DNA from: Candidatus Berkelbacteria bacterium RIFOXYA2_FULL_43_10
Lineage (GTDB): Bacteria > Patescibacteriota > UBA1384 > XYA2-FULL-43-10
Assembly (NCBI GenBank): GCA_001776195.1
Contig: MEZY01000038.1
Coordinates: 51,618 to 89,501, forward strand
DNA: 37,884 nt
Reading direction: 5' to 3'
A program made the translations under genes and the position numbers. The notes under the pieces are model-generated. The model saw only the letters and a list, made by a program, of their open reading frames with translations, searched no databases and had not been told where the DNA came from. Below are positions 14,625-21,138 of this stretch, piece after piece. How positions within the stretch are numbered: position 1 is the first letter of the stretch; the number at the start of each line of letters is the position of its first letter.

Positions 14625-14803
14625 GTAATCCGCAGACCACGAGTCTTCCCTTGGGAGATAAATCTCGTGTAGGAGATGGCAATAGTAAAACGATAGAAAC
14701 TCAATGGTAACGCAATTGTAAGACAATTGTTTATCTACGGAATAACTATTGAGTCACCATTGTATCTACTATGTTATCTGCGGAAACGCAGATCTTTTGT
14801 TTA
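14625..14803 (+). promoter_or_regulatory. L10-type ribosomal protein leader with attenuator
   Basis: The leader ends in a terminator hairpin: ATCTGCG (14776-14782), loop GAAA, CGCAGAT (14787-14793), then CTTTTGTTT. The first bases of the transcript, TCCGCAGA (14629-14636), are exactly complementary to TCTGCGGA (14777-14784) within that hairpin, giving a mutually exclusive antiterminator. This matches the known logic of bacterial L10 leaders, in which L10/L12 binding shifts the balance; the match to the Rfam L10_leader family is inferred from position and architecture. Confidence 0.65.
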
Positions 14804-14876
14804 TATAATACGAATTACGAATATCTGCGAGAAGTCAGCGGGAAAAATCAGCGTGGTAGCTACAAAAGGAGAAACT

Positions 14877-15398
14877 GTGCCAAAAACAAGAGAGCAAAAG
14901 GAAAATTTAGTTAAAAGCTTAGAAGAGAAGTTTGCCAAAGCAAAATCGGCGGTGCTTATCAATTACAAAGGGCTAAAAGTTAAAGAGACCGAGGAGTTGC
15001 GAGAGAAAGTTCGTACGGCTCAAGCCGAGATGAACGTGACAAAAAATACTCTGGTGAAAATTGCTATCAAGAAAAGTGGCATCGAAATTAGTGATGAGAT
15101 TTTGGATCAACCGTTAGCGATAGCATTTTCATATATCGATGAAGTCGCACCGGTTAAAGAGATTCACCTATTCGGGAAGGAGCACGAAGCGCTGGAGATA
15201 CTGGGCGGAATATTGGAGCATGAATTTATTTCCGCAGAAGATGTGAAAAAACTCGCGCAGTTACCTTCGAGAGAGGAGTTGTACGCAAAGATTGTCGGCA
15301 GTGTTGCATCTCCGCTTTCGGGGATGGTCAATGTATTGCAAGGGAATATACGAGGGTTGGTAAGTGTTTTATCACAATATGCACACACACAGAAATAA
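14877..15398 (+). CDS. rplJ: Ribosomal protein uL10
   Basis: Base of the L12 stalk; binds 23S rRNA with its N-terminal domain and L12 dimers with its C-terminal helix. The start is GTG 14877, with AAAGGAG five bases upstream; the longer open frame from 14727 runs through the leader and is not translated. 173 aa. Seen: AVLINYKGLKVKETEELR, MNVTKNTLVKIA, and a C-terminal half ending in the L12-binding helix (SPLSGMVNVLQGNIRGLVSVLSQYA). It is followed by rplL after 89 bases. Confidence 0.95.
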   Translation: MPKTREQKENLVKSLEEKFAKAKSAVLINYKGLKVKETEELREKVRTAQAEMNVTKNTLVKIAIKKSGIEISDEILDQPLAIAFSYIDEVAPVKEIHLFGKEHEALEILGGILEHEFISAEDVKKLAQLPSREELYAKIVGSVASPLSGMVNVLQGNIRGLVSVLSQYAHTQK

Positions 15399-15487
15399 TT
15401 CACCGAAAGGGCACAGAAATATTTGTGATAATTTGTGAAAATAATTTGTGTTAGAATGACTTAATTTATATTCAGAAAGGAATTGCT

Positions 15488-16129
15488 ATGACAGAAGAAG
15501 AAAAAAAAGAGGAAAAAGTAGAAGAAACTGCTGAAGTAGCTGAGGAGAAATCCGAGGAAACTCAGACGCCTGAAGTTAAAGAGGATGTGAAAGAAGAGAA
15601 GTCCGAAGAAACCCCAAGTGCAGAAGTTGCAGAAGAGCCAAAAGAGGAAGATGCTAAAGTTGAGGAGAAAGTTGAAGAAGAAAAGGCACCGGAAGCTAGC
15701 GAAGCTCCTGAAGCTACAAAACCTGTTGAGAAAAAGCCTGCTCCAAGCGGTAAGTTTAAGGAATTGATTAAAGAGATCGAAAATCTATCGGTTTTAGAGC
15801 TCTCTGAGCTTGTAAAAACGCTTGAAGAGAGATTCGGCGTATCAGCCGCCGCACCTATGGCTGTGGCCGCCGCATCAGGCGGAGTGGTAGCGGGAGCGCC
15901 CGTCGAAGAGGAGAAAACTTCATACGACGTAATACTTGCATCGTCCGGAGATAAAAAGATCCAAGTTATCAAAGCTGTCCGAGAAATCAAACAGGATCTC
16001 GGTCTGAAAGAGGCCAAGGACTTGGTAGACGCTGCTCCGAAAGAGCTTTTGAAGGGTGCTAAGAAGGAAGATGCGGAAGCCGCAAAAGCGAAACTGGAAG
16101 CAGCTGGCGCAACAGTCGAACTCAAGTAA
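15488..16129 (+). CDS. rplL: Ribosomal protein bL12 with about 80-residue acidic N-terminal extension
   Basis: Stalk protein that recruits translation factors. 213 aa instead of the usual 120-130. ATG 15488 has a good ribosome-binding site (AGAAAGGA) and no ATG or plausible alternative start occurs before the canonical domain. Residues 1 to about 82 are almost entirely Glu, Lys, Ala, Val, Pro and Thr (for example [20 protein letters not shown]) with degenerate EEKxEE repeats. The canonical N-terminal dimerisation domain follows ([20 protein letters not shown], about 87-115), then an Ala/Val/Gly hinge and the C-terminal domain ([20 protein letters not shown]). The extension sits on the L10-binding, dimerising end rather than the factor-binding end, which is unexpected. 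Confidence 0.95.
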   Translation: MTEEEKKEEKVEETAEVAEEKSEETQTPEVKEDVKEEKSEETPSAEVAEEPKEEDAKVEEKVEEEKAPEASEAPEATKPVEKKPAPSGKFKELIKEIENLSVLELSELVKTLEERFGVSAAAPMAVAAASGGVVAGAPVEEEKTSYDVILASSGDKKIQVIKAVREIKQDLGLKEAKDLVDAAPKELLKGAKKEDAEAAKAKLEAAGATVELK

Positions 16130-16167
16130 GACGCGGAACAACGCGGACTGATCGCGGATCTACGCGG

Positions 16168-16205
16168 AAATTGCCCTTGGCCTAGACACCGGGGGCAATT
16201 TTTGG
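16168..16205 (+). terminator. Terminator of rplJ-rplL
   Basis: AAATTGCCC (16168-16176) pairs with GGGCAATTT (16193-16201), further pairing is possible inside the loop, and T bases follow. It lies 39 bases after the rplL stop. Confidence 0.75.
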
Positions 16206-16240
16206 TATAGTGCAATTATCCGACTTGCGGAGGCAGCGCC

Positions 16241-16411
16241 ATGGAAACAGAAGCGAATGATGTTGTGCAAGTGTTTCTGTGCTTCATCGCGGCGGGAGTG
16301 GCCGGCTTCTGCGCCATCATAACCGGCGACTTTTTCGTGACGGAGTTCAAAGACAGAATGCCGCGCGCTTCGAGCTTCATAAGGTCGTTGTTCCGCCGGA
16401 GGCCCCTGTGA
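16241..16411 (+). CDS. 56-aa predicted single-pass membrane protein, GC-rich
   Basis: A small gene of unknown family. ATG 16241 is preceded by GCGGAGGCAGCGCC, and the frame runs 56 codons to TGA at 16409-16411. The product has an acidic N-terminus (METEAND), one hydrophobic helix at about residues 8-28 (VVQVFLCFIAAGVAGFCAII) and a basic C-terminus (FIRSLFRRRPL), giving a clear inside-positive charge pattern. GC content and codon use match the other GC-rich genes here rather than the flanking rplL and tgt. It ends 16 bases before tgt, so the two may be cotranscribed. Confidence 0.55.
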   Translation: METEANDVVQVFLCFIAAGVAGFCAIITGDFFVTEFKDRMPRASSFIRSLFRRRPL

Positions 16412-16427
16412 CCTCCGGACCCATAAA

Positions 16428-17729
16428 ATGCAATTTAAATTATACAAAAACAAATCAAATCTAAGGAAAGGAGAAGTTAGAACATCACACGGTGTCATAC
16501 ATTCTCCTTTTTTTATGCCTGTAGGAACGGTCGGAAGTGTAAAAGGTGTTGCGCCATGGGAGCTTGATGATCTCGGCGCAGAGATAATTCTTTCCAATAC
16601 TTATCACCTTCATCTTCGTCCTGGGGAAAAGTTGATCAAAAAACTCGGTGGTCTGCGTCAGTTTATGGGATGGGACAGACCGATTCTAACGGATTCGGGA
16701 GGATATCAAGTTTTTTCCCTCGGGAAAAAACTTGATAATAATCAAGATACAAAAAACAATAACCAAACAAATTCAAATAATCAAATATTAAATTCTAAAA
16801 AGCTAAAAAGCTACGACCTAAAACCTAAAAATTCGCTGGTGCGAATTTCATCGGACGGTGTCGAATTCCAGTCCCATCTCGATGGATCGAAGCATTTCTT
16901 CACTCCCGAAAAAGTTATTGATATACAACTTGATCTAGGGGTAGATATTCTTATGCCGCTTGATGTGTGTCCGGCGGGAGATGCAAGCTCGAAGGAGATC
17001 GAGAGGGCGGTGAAATTGACGATAGAATGGGCAAGACGATCAAAAAAAGCTTTCGAAGCTTCTGAAGCTTGCTGTCCGGGTCTGTTTGCCATTGTCCAGG
17101 GCGGACTTGATCCGAAATTAAGGGAAGAGTGCGCGCAAGAACTTATTAAGCTCGACATGGACGGATATGCTGTTGGGGGGCTAGCGGTTGATCATGAGAC
17201 AAGGGATATGTGGGGAATTGTGAAGCTCTTGGGGGAGATTCTTCCTAAAGATAAACCGAGGTACTTGATGGGCGTGGGAACGCCAGATGATATCGTCAAA
17301 GCCGTAAACTTGGGCATGGATATGTTCGACTGCGTCCTGCCGACAAGACTGGGGAGACATGGGGCCGTTTTTGTTCATAAAAACGGCAACAACCAAGAAA
17401 CAAGATACAAGATACAAACAAATTCGAATATCCAAGCTTCAAATCCTAAAAAGCCTCGCCCTACGGGCGAGGTCTCGCCTGGAAGGCGGATAAAAGCTAG
17501 TAGCTGGAAGCTAAAAGCTGATGAATATGAATTAATCAATCTTCTGAAGTCTCGATATCGTACTGATCCGGAAGTTATCGAACCCGGTTGCGGCTGTCCA
17601 GCCTGCAAGGGAGGGTTTTCCAAAGCGTATATCTCACATCTAATCCGCGAGAACGAAATTCTCGGTCTCCGCCTAGCCACAATGCATAATTTGTATTTAT
17701 ATCTAACGTTGCTAAAGGATATCGAATAA
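16428..17729 (+). CDS. tgt: Queuine tRNA-ribosyltransferase (tRNA-guanine transglycosylase)
   Basis: Exchanges guanine-34 of GUN anticodons for a 7-deazaguanine precursor of queuosine. Seen: MPVGTVGSVKGV, LSNTYHLHLRPG, catalytic LTDSGGYQVFSL (Asp around residue 89), FAIVQGGLDP, YAVGGLAV, YLMGVGTPDDI, the nucleophile region MFDCVLPTRLGRHG, and the zinc site CGCPACKGGFSKAYISHL near the C-terminus. 433 aa, about 55 more than usual. The excess is two insertions: residues about 103-134, an Asn/Gln/Lys-rich run after the GGYQVFSL motif, and about 319-365, after RLGRHGAVF, encoding repeat-derived residues. Both are encoded by AT-rich or palindromic words found between genes in this window. The catalytic and zinc residues are intact. 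Confidence 0.95.
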   Translation: MQFKLYKNKSNLRKGEVRTSHGVIHSPFFMPVGTVGSVKGVAPWELDDLGAEIILSNTYHLHLRPGEKLIKKLGGLRQFMGWDRPILTDSGGYQVFSLGKKLDNNQDTKNNNQTNSNNQILNSKKLKSYDLKPKNSLVRISSDGVEFQSHLDGSKHFFTPEKVIDIQLDLGVDILMPLDVCPAGDASSKEIERAVKLTIEWARRSKKAFEASEACCPGLFAIVQGGLDPKLREECAQELIKLDMDGYAVGGLAVDHETRDMWGIVKLLGEILPKDKPRYLMGVGTPDDIVKAVNLGMDMFDCVLPTRLGRHGAVFVHKNGNNQETRYKIQTNSNIQASNPKKPRPTGEVSPGRRIKASSWKLKADEYELINLLKSRYRTDPEVIEPGCGCPACKGGFSKAYISHLIRENEILGLRLATMHNLYLYLTLLKDIE

Positions 17730-17842
17730 TCGCTCACTTCACGATCACGTTCTTTAATCGAAAATCATACCGAAATTAAATTTCAACCATTTTTGAACTA
17801 TAACCGATAGGCGTGGAATAAAAAAATTAATTATTATGATAT

Positions 17843-17882
17843 ACTATTCGATATAAGTACGTACGTACTCAAAACAAATAGT
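17843..17882. promoter_or_regulatory. 40-bp palindromic site upstream of the HTH/Cas2-fold gene
   Basis: ACTATT (17843-17848) and AATAGT (17877-17882) flank a central GTACGTACGTAC (17857-17868), all symmetric about the same point. It overlaps the probable -10 (TATACT, 17840-17845) of the gene at 17983. A second 40-bp palindrome with the same centre and arms lies at 18728-18767. The simplest reading is an autoregulatory operator. Confidence 0.65.
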
Positions 17883-17950
17883 AGTGCATCGAGTTTATAT
17901 TGATTGATTTAAACACGAAAACAGAGATGAGAATATAGAGAGGCGCAAGG

Positions 17951-17980
17951 ATGATTAATAAGAGGCGTAAGGAGGTGTAA
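17951..17980 (+). CDS. Possible 9-codon upstream ORF
   Basis: ATG 17951 to TAA 17978-17980 encodes MINKRRKEV and contains the Shine-Dalgarno sequence of the next gene, whose ATG follows two bases after the stop. The segments AGGCGCAAGGATGATTAATA and AGGCGTAAGGAGGTGTAAGA look like a tandem duplication of the ribosome-binding region. Translation is unproven. Confidence 0.3.
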   Translation: MINKRRKEV

Positions 17981-17982
17981 GA

Positions 17983-18612
17983 ATGATTAAAAAATCGAAG
18001 GTCGCTAAAAACTTGTGGAAAAAGACGAAAAGGGATCCGGCGAATATCAGAGGTAAGACGCTGAAAGGAAAGATAAGGAATATTTCACTTTATCTGCTTG
18101 AATCAATAATCTATGCGGTTGATGATTTAAGTAATGTGGGTAGCATTTTAGTTGATAGAAAGTCGGTATATAAAGTAGCGTACCAAGGGTGGCATGAAAA
18201 TAGTAATTTGGCTAAAAGCATTTGTAACTACTTGCAAGATTTACGATACAGAGGATTGATCGAAATAAAGAAGTCGGAATCGAGCGGGAACGATATAATT
18301 ATTATGACAAACAAAGCTAAGTTGAGAGTGGTCGATAAAATATCAGCGAAAATAAAAAGTGATAGAAAATACAGGTTTCTTTCGTTTGACGTCCCCGAGC
18401 TAATGAGGGTGAATAGAAATAGATTCCGCAGGGCGATAAAATCGATCGGTTTTAGGCAGGTTCATAAAAGTTTATGGGTGATTGATAAAAATGTTTCTGA
18501 TCTTGTTGAAATGGTAGCATATGAGTGTAAAGTCGAGAAATATGTGGCTTATATAGTATCGGAAAAATCCGATGTTGATGGAATTGTTGAGAAAATAATT
18601 GCCCGAAGGTAG
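17983..18612 (+). CDS. HTH plus Cas2-fold (PaaX-C-like) protein, probable regulator
   Basis: 209 aa. Start ATG 17983 after a perfect AAGGAGGTGT. Residues 1-30 are strongly basic. Residues about 60-115 look like a winged helix (LAKSICNYLQDLRYRGLIEI plus a beta wing). Residues about 125-209 match the ferredoxin-like fold shared by PaaX C-terminal domains and Cas2: KYRFLSFDVPE with the conserved Asp (residue 136), RFRRAIKSIGFRQVHKSLWV and a final beta strand. No cas1, other cas gene or repeat array is present, so a role in CRISPR adaptation is unlikely. PaaX-type proteins are repressors that bind palindromes, and two matching 40-bp palindromes bracket this gene. A nuclease or toxin role, as with some Cas2/VapD relatives, cannot be excluded. 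Confidence 0.75.
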   Translation: MIKKSKVAKNLWKKTKRDPANIRGKTLKGKIRNISLYLLESIIYAVDDLSNVGSILVDRKSVYKVAYQGWHENSNLAKSICNYLQDLRYRGLIEIKKSESSGNDIIIMTNKAKLRVVDKISAKIKSDRKYRFLSFDVPELMRVNRNRFRRAIKSIGFRQVHKSLWVIDKNVSDLVEMVAYECKVEKYVAYIVSEKSDVDGIVEKIIARR

Positions 18613-18984
18613 TCTCGCATCGATCGAATGATAGTGTCCTTTGTCGTCGGAGAAGCTGTAAGAGATATTATAAAAGAGAAAATAAAAATATAAAATGAAA
18701 TACAAAAAGGATTTTAACGTCAATACTACTATTCGTTTATAATACGTACGTACTATAAACGAATAGTTACAGATTCATATTTGATATGAAATAGAAATAG
18801 GTAAGTGAAGCATTCGGGGGCACTAGTGATTCGGGGGGTAATGTGGCGGAGAATACGAAAGATCGTCCCGGGATATTCGGTCATGCGGTCGCGTAAGGAA
18901 ATATCAGATTTGTGAACAAATATATTCAATTAACAGAATACTAACAAGTATTGATATAAACACAATAATATACGACATCGGGTA
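18613..18984. other. Spacer holding the second palindrome
   Basis: No convincing gene; an open stretch ATG 18628 to TAA 18691-18693 would encode only 21 residues and lacks a ribosome-binding site. Apart from the palindrome at 18728-18767 the DNA is AT-rich with a GC-rich patch around 18814-18897 of unknown nature. Confidence 0.5.
18728..18767. promoter_or_regulatory. 40-bp near-perfect palindrome downstream of the HTH/Cas2-fold gene
   Basis: ACTATTCGTTTATA (18728-18741) and TATAAACGAATAGT (18754-18767) are perfect 14-base inverted arms around TACGTACGTA; 19 of 20 positions pair. Length and centre equal those of the site at 17843-17882. It could be a second operator, a terminator-like element or an element end. 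Confidence 0.68.
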
Positions 18985-19013
18985 TTGACAAACATCGCAC
19001 AGTATGCTACAAT
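18985..19013 (+). promoter_or_regulatory. Near-consensus promoter without an adjacent gene
   Basis: TTGACA (18985-18990), 17-bp spacer, TACAAT (19008-19013). The next protein start is 600 bases downstream (19622), so it makes either a noncoding transcript ending near 19287 or a long leader. Confidence 0.7.
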
Positions 19014-19019
19014 GGGGTT

Positions 19020-19310
19020 GTTTCAGAGGATAACTACACGGGTCTTTGACACGGATAGAGCACGGTTAAATGCAGGAGGGAATCTATTCGGAAATTATCC
19101 TCGAAAGGAGTGGAATAACCGATTATTGAAGACCGTAGACCGATAAACGATTGCGGTACACGGTAAACGGTAAACGGAAAATTAAGTGCGGTAGTGTGCT
19201 GTATAGCAATCTTGATCTCCTTCGGGAGGCCAAGCGTAGGTTCCCCCTCCGCCTGCGTCGCTATACAGCACTGTGCCGCACTTTTTATTAAGCGCAAGCT
19301 TAATAAAAGG
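19020..19310 (+). ncRNA. Candidate structured RNA
   Basis: After the promoter come two structured parts. (1) GAGGATAA (19026-19033) can pair with TTATCCTC (19095-19102), enclosing about 60 nt, with AAAGGAG just after. (2) A 23-base arm (19185-19207) pairs with 19260-19282 with only two or three mismatches; inside are a CTCC-TTCG-GGAG hairpin and a CGTAGG/CCTGCG hairpin, making a three-way junction, followed by CTTTTTATT. A further 9-bp stem with a GCAA tetraloop (TTATTAAGC/GCTTAATAA) follows. UUCG and GNRA loops are typical of functional RNA. No known family was recognised. Part of the interval (19130-19180) is ordinary CGGTAAACGG repeat, so nested palindromic repeats are the main alternative. 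Confidence 0.38.
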
Positions 19311-19327
19311 GGGAGTATAAAGAAAAA

Positions 19328-19396
19328 TGTCATTCTGAACGAAGTGAAGAATCTCGCAAAAGTCGGTGGGATCCTTCATTACATTCAGGATGACAC
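19328..19396. repeat. Diverged REP/BIME-like repeat
   Basis: GTCATTCTGAACGAAGTGAA ... CATTCAGGATGAC inverted arms, a relative of the copies at 10441, 34875 and 37644. Confidence 0.55.
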
Positions 19397-19621
19397 AGGA
19401 AAGCAAGTACTTTAACAACAGAATAGTCCTTTGGAGCAATTTGATAGTAATCACATACTCGATGGTGATAATGGCGTCTAGAGTGGCGTGAATAGCGCTC
19501 GCGCCAGAATTCGCTCGAGTGCGACAGATTACTGTCGGCTTGCTCCGAGGGACAACGTAAACATTCCACGAGGGGCCGTCTCGCCGATCAGGCGGACAAA
19601 TCCTCGTAAGGAGGTGCGCTC

Positions 19622-20650
19622 ATGAAGCGCATCGAAGTGCTGGTCGTTGTCGCGATCATCGTCATCCTGGCTTCGAACCTCACGGTTCGTGCCCAGGAGA
19701 CGACGAATCCGGCAGTGGCTTCGGCCATGCCGGATCTCGAGACGCCGCAGGGTGCCGTGCGGGGGGTTTTGCCCCCGGGCAACGCGCCGATCATACCGAG
19801 CGTAAGCTCGGCGACAGCGGAAGCGTACCGGAACAAAGCCACGGCGCAAGCCGCGGCCGAGACTCCGGCATCGTCATCAACCGCGACGGCGACTGCGGTA
19901 GCCAATCCGCAGATCGTCGTTCGACCGATCGTGCAGGGCGGGGGAGCCCGTACGATCGTTAAATCTACTCCTCCGATGGCGGCTCCCAAGCCGCCGGTCG
20001 TGAATATCACGAACGTCATTCCACCGGCGCCACAGGCGCCACAACCGGCCGTAGCGCCGGTGAAGAAAGGAGGGTCGGCTATGCCGACCTGGGCAACGAC
20101 GTTGCTAGTCGTTTTCGGGGTGCTGGGAGCAGCTGGCGTGACGCTGGGGATAATCGCCCTGGCAACCGGCGGCGGTAACCGGCTCGAGGATCTGGCGGAT
20201 GCACTGGCGGAGGGCTGCAATCGAGCCCAAGGTCACGAGCGAATGCGTATCTCTGGCACCAGCCGGCGCTTTACGGCGTTGGTGGAGCCGGCGAACGCCA
20301 CGCCGCTCTTGCCCCTCGCGCAAGCGGCCACGCCTGCGCTGCCGATCGGCCAGGCGTTGGTGCCGGTCCAGCTTCCACCGGTGACGGTGCAGCTTGGGCC
20401 GGTCCAACCATGGACACCGCCGCCTGCGCCGCAGGCGGTAGCGGTGGCCGCTCAACAGCCGGCTACTCCGCCGGCCCAGGCTGCTGGCAACCAGCAGCAA
20501 GCTGCCGCTCCACCGGTGCAGGGTGGAGGGGGTCAACAGCAGCAGGCGCCCCAAGCGGGAGCCGCCCAGGGGCAGAGGCCCCAGCAGCGTGGCCCCGCAC
20601 AGGTCGGAGGACAGGGTGGCCAGCAGGCCGCCGGGGGTGCGAACCCGTAA
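19622..20650 (+). CDS. Membrane protein with Gln/Pro/Ala-rich low-complexity tail, GC-rich gene
   Basis: No known family. ATG 19622 follows a perfect TAAGGAGGTG. 342 aa. Residues about 5-22 (VLVVVAIIVILASNLTVRA) form a signal peptide or anchor ending in RAQ. An Ala/Thr/Pro-rich stretch follows to about residue 155, then a clear transmembrane helix at about 160-188 (TTLLVVFGVLGAAGVTLGII), a short charged segment, and a long tail of Pro, Gln, Ala and Gly (for example QQQAAAPPVQGGGGQQQQAP). Composition and codon choice match the GC-rich genes at 3897-6081. The low-complexity tail suggests an extended, possibly wall- or surface-associated structure. It is followed by its own terminator. Confidence 0.7.
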   Translation: MKRIEVLVVVAIIVILASNLTVRAQETTNPAVASAMPDLETPQGAVRGVLPPGNAPIIPSVSSATAEAYRNKATAQAAAETPASSSTATATAVANPQIVVRPIVQGGGARTIVKSTPPMAAPKPPVVNITNVIPPAPQAPQPAVAPVKKGGSAMPTWATTLLVVFGVLGAAGVTLGIIALATGGGNRLEDLADALAEGCNRAQGHERMRISGTSRRFTALVEPANATPLLPLAQAATPALPIGQALVPVQLPPVTVQLGPVQPWTPPPAPQAVAVAAQQPATPPAQAAGNQQQAAAPPVQGGGGQQQQAPQAGAAQGQRPQQRGPAQVGGQGGQQAAGGANP

Positions 20651-20669
20651 CCATCGTACAGAACAGCGC

Positions 20670-20698
20670 AACCCCGTCTCGACGTATGAGACGGGGTT
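20670..20698 (+). terminator. Terminator after the Gln/Pro-rich gene
   Basis: AACCCCGTCTC (20670-20680), 7-base loop, GAGACGGGGTT (20688-20698): 11 perfect pairs, followed by GTTGCGTTTT. Its tail overlaps the -35 of the next promoter. Confidence 0.75.
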
Positions 20699-20699
20699 G

Positions 20700-20728
20700 T
20701 TGCGTTTTAAAATGCTATGTTTTATAAT
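20700..20728 (+). promoter_or_regulatory. Promoter of the 118/1342/409-aa operon
   Basis: TTGCGT (20700-20705), 17-bp spacer, TATAAT (20723-20728), with the first gene starting at 20773. Confidence 0.6.
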
Positions 20729-20772
20729 GTAAAGGATTATTTATATCGCTATTGATACTAAGGAGGGAGAAG

Positions 20773-21129
20773 ATGGCGCAAGCGTTAGCAACACAAAAAG
20801 AAGTAAACGATCTCTTGGAGAAGGACGTTTTCGATCTGATCGGACTGGGAAGAATCTCTGATAAAAAGAAGGAGGATCTTAGGGCTAAGATTGTTGACAC
20901 AATACAAGCAAGAATATTTCGGCGTATAGTAAAAATGATTGAAGAGAAAGGGAAACTCGGTGAATATGATAAGCTTGAGAAAGAGGAGGCGGTCGAGGAC
21001 TTTTTAAAGAAAAATGGGATAGATACGAATCAGATTTATGTTGAAGAGGCGATGATCTATAAAGCACAATTAGCCACAGCCGGCAATATGATTGACGCCG
21101 GTTTTGATGTTAAGGTCGCTAAAAAGTAG
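20773..21129 (+). CDS. Small helical protein of unknown function
   Basis: 118 aa. ATG 20773 is preferred over 20752 because AAGGAGGGAG lies directly upstream. The protein is predicted all-helical and charged (ISDKKKEDLRAKIVDTIQAR, RIVKMIEEKGKLGEYDKLEK). It resembles small CPR proteins I know as DUF5663-like, but this is only a recollection of pattern. There is no signal peptide or membrane segment. It is first in an operon with the 1342-aa and 409-aa genes (9-bp gap to the next start), which suggests a role in the same process. Confidence 0.75.
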   Translation: MAQALATQKEVNDLLEKDVFDLIGLGRISDKKKEDLRAKIVDTIQARIFRRIVKMIEEKGKLGEYDKLEKEEAVEDFLKKNGIDTNQIYVEEAMIYKAQLATAGNMIDAGFDVKVAKK

Positions 21130-21138
21130 AGGGGAAAG

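Noticed and set aside
15562-16215. 217-codon minus-strand frame opposite rplL
   Set aside because: A shadow of the Glu/Lys/Ala-rich rplL coding strand; Ser/Ala/Phe-rich with no start signal.
17983-18612. Reading the Cas2-like protein as part of a CRISPR-Cas system
   Set aside because: No repeat-spacer array, cas1 or effector gene is present, and the N-terminal HTH points to a PaaX-like regulator.
19230-19260. tRNA-like T-arm (GGTTCCCCCTCC)
   Set aside because: No acceptor, D or anticodon arm can be built around it; it belongs to the multi-stem structure or repeat.
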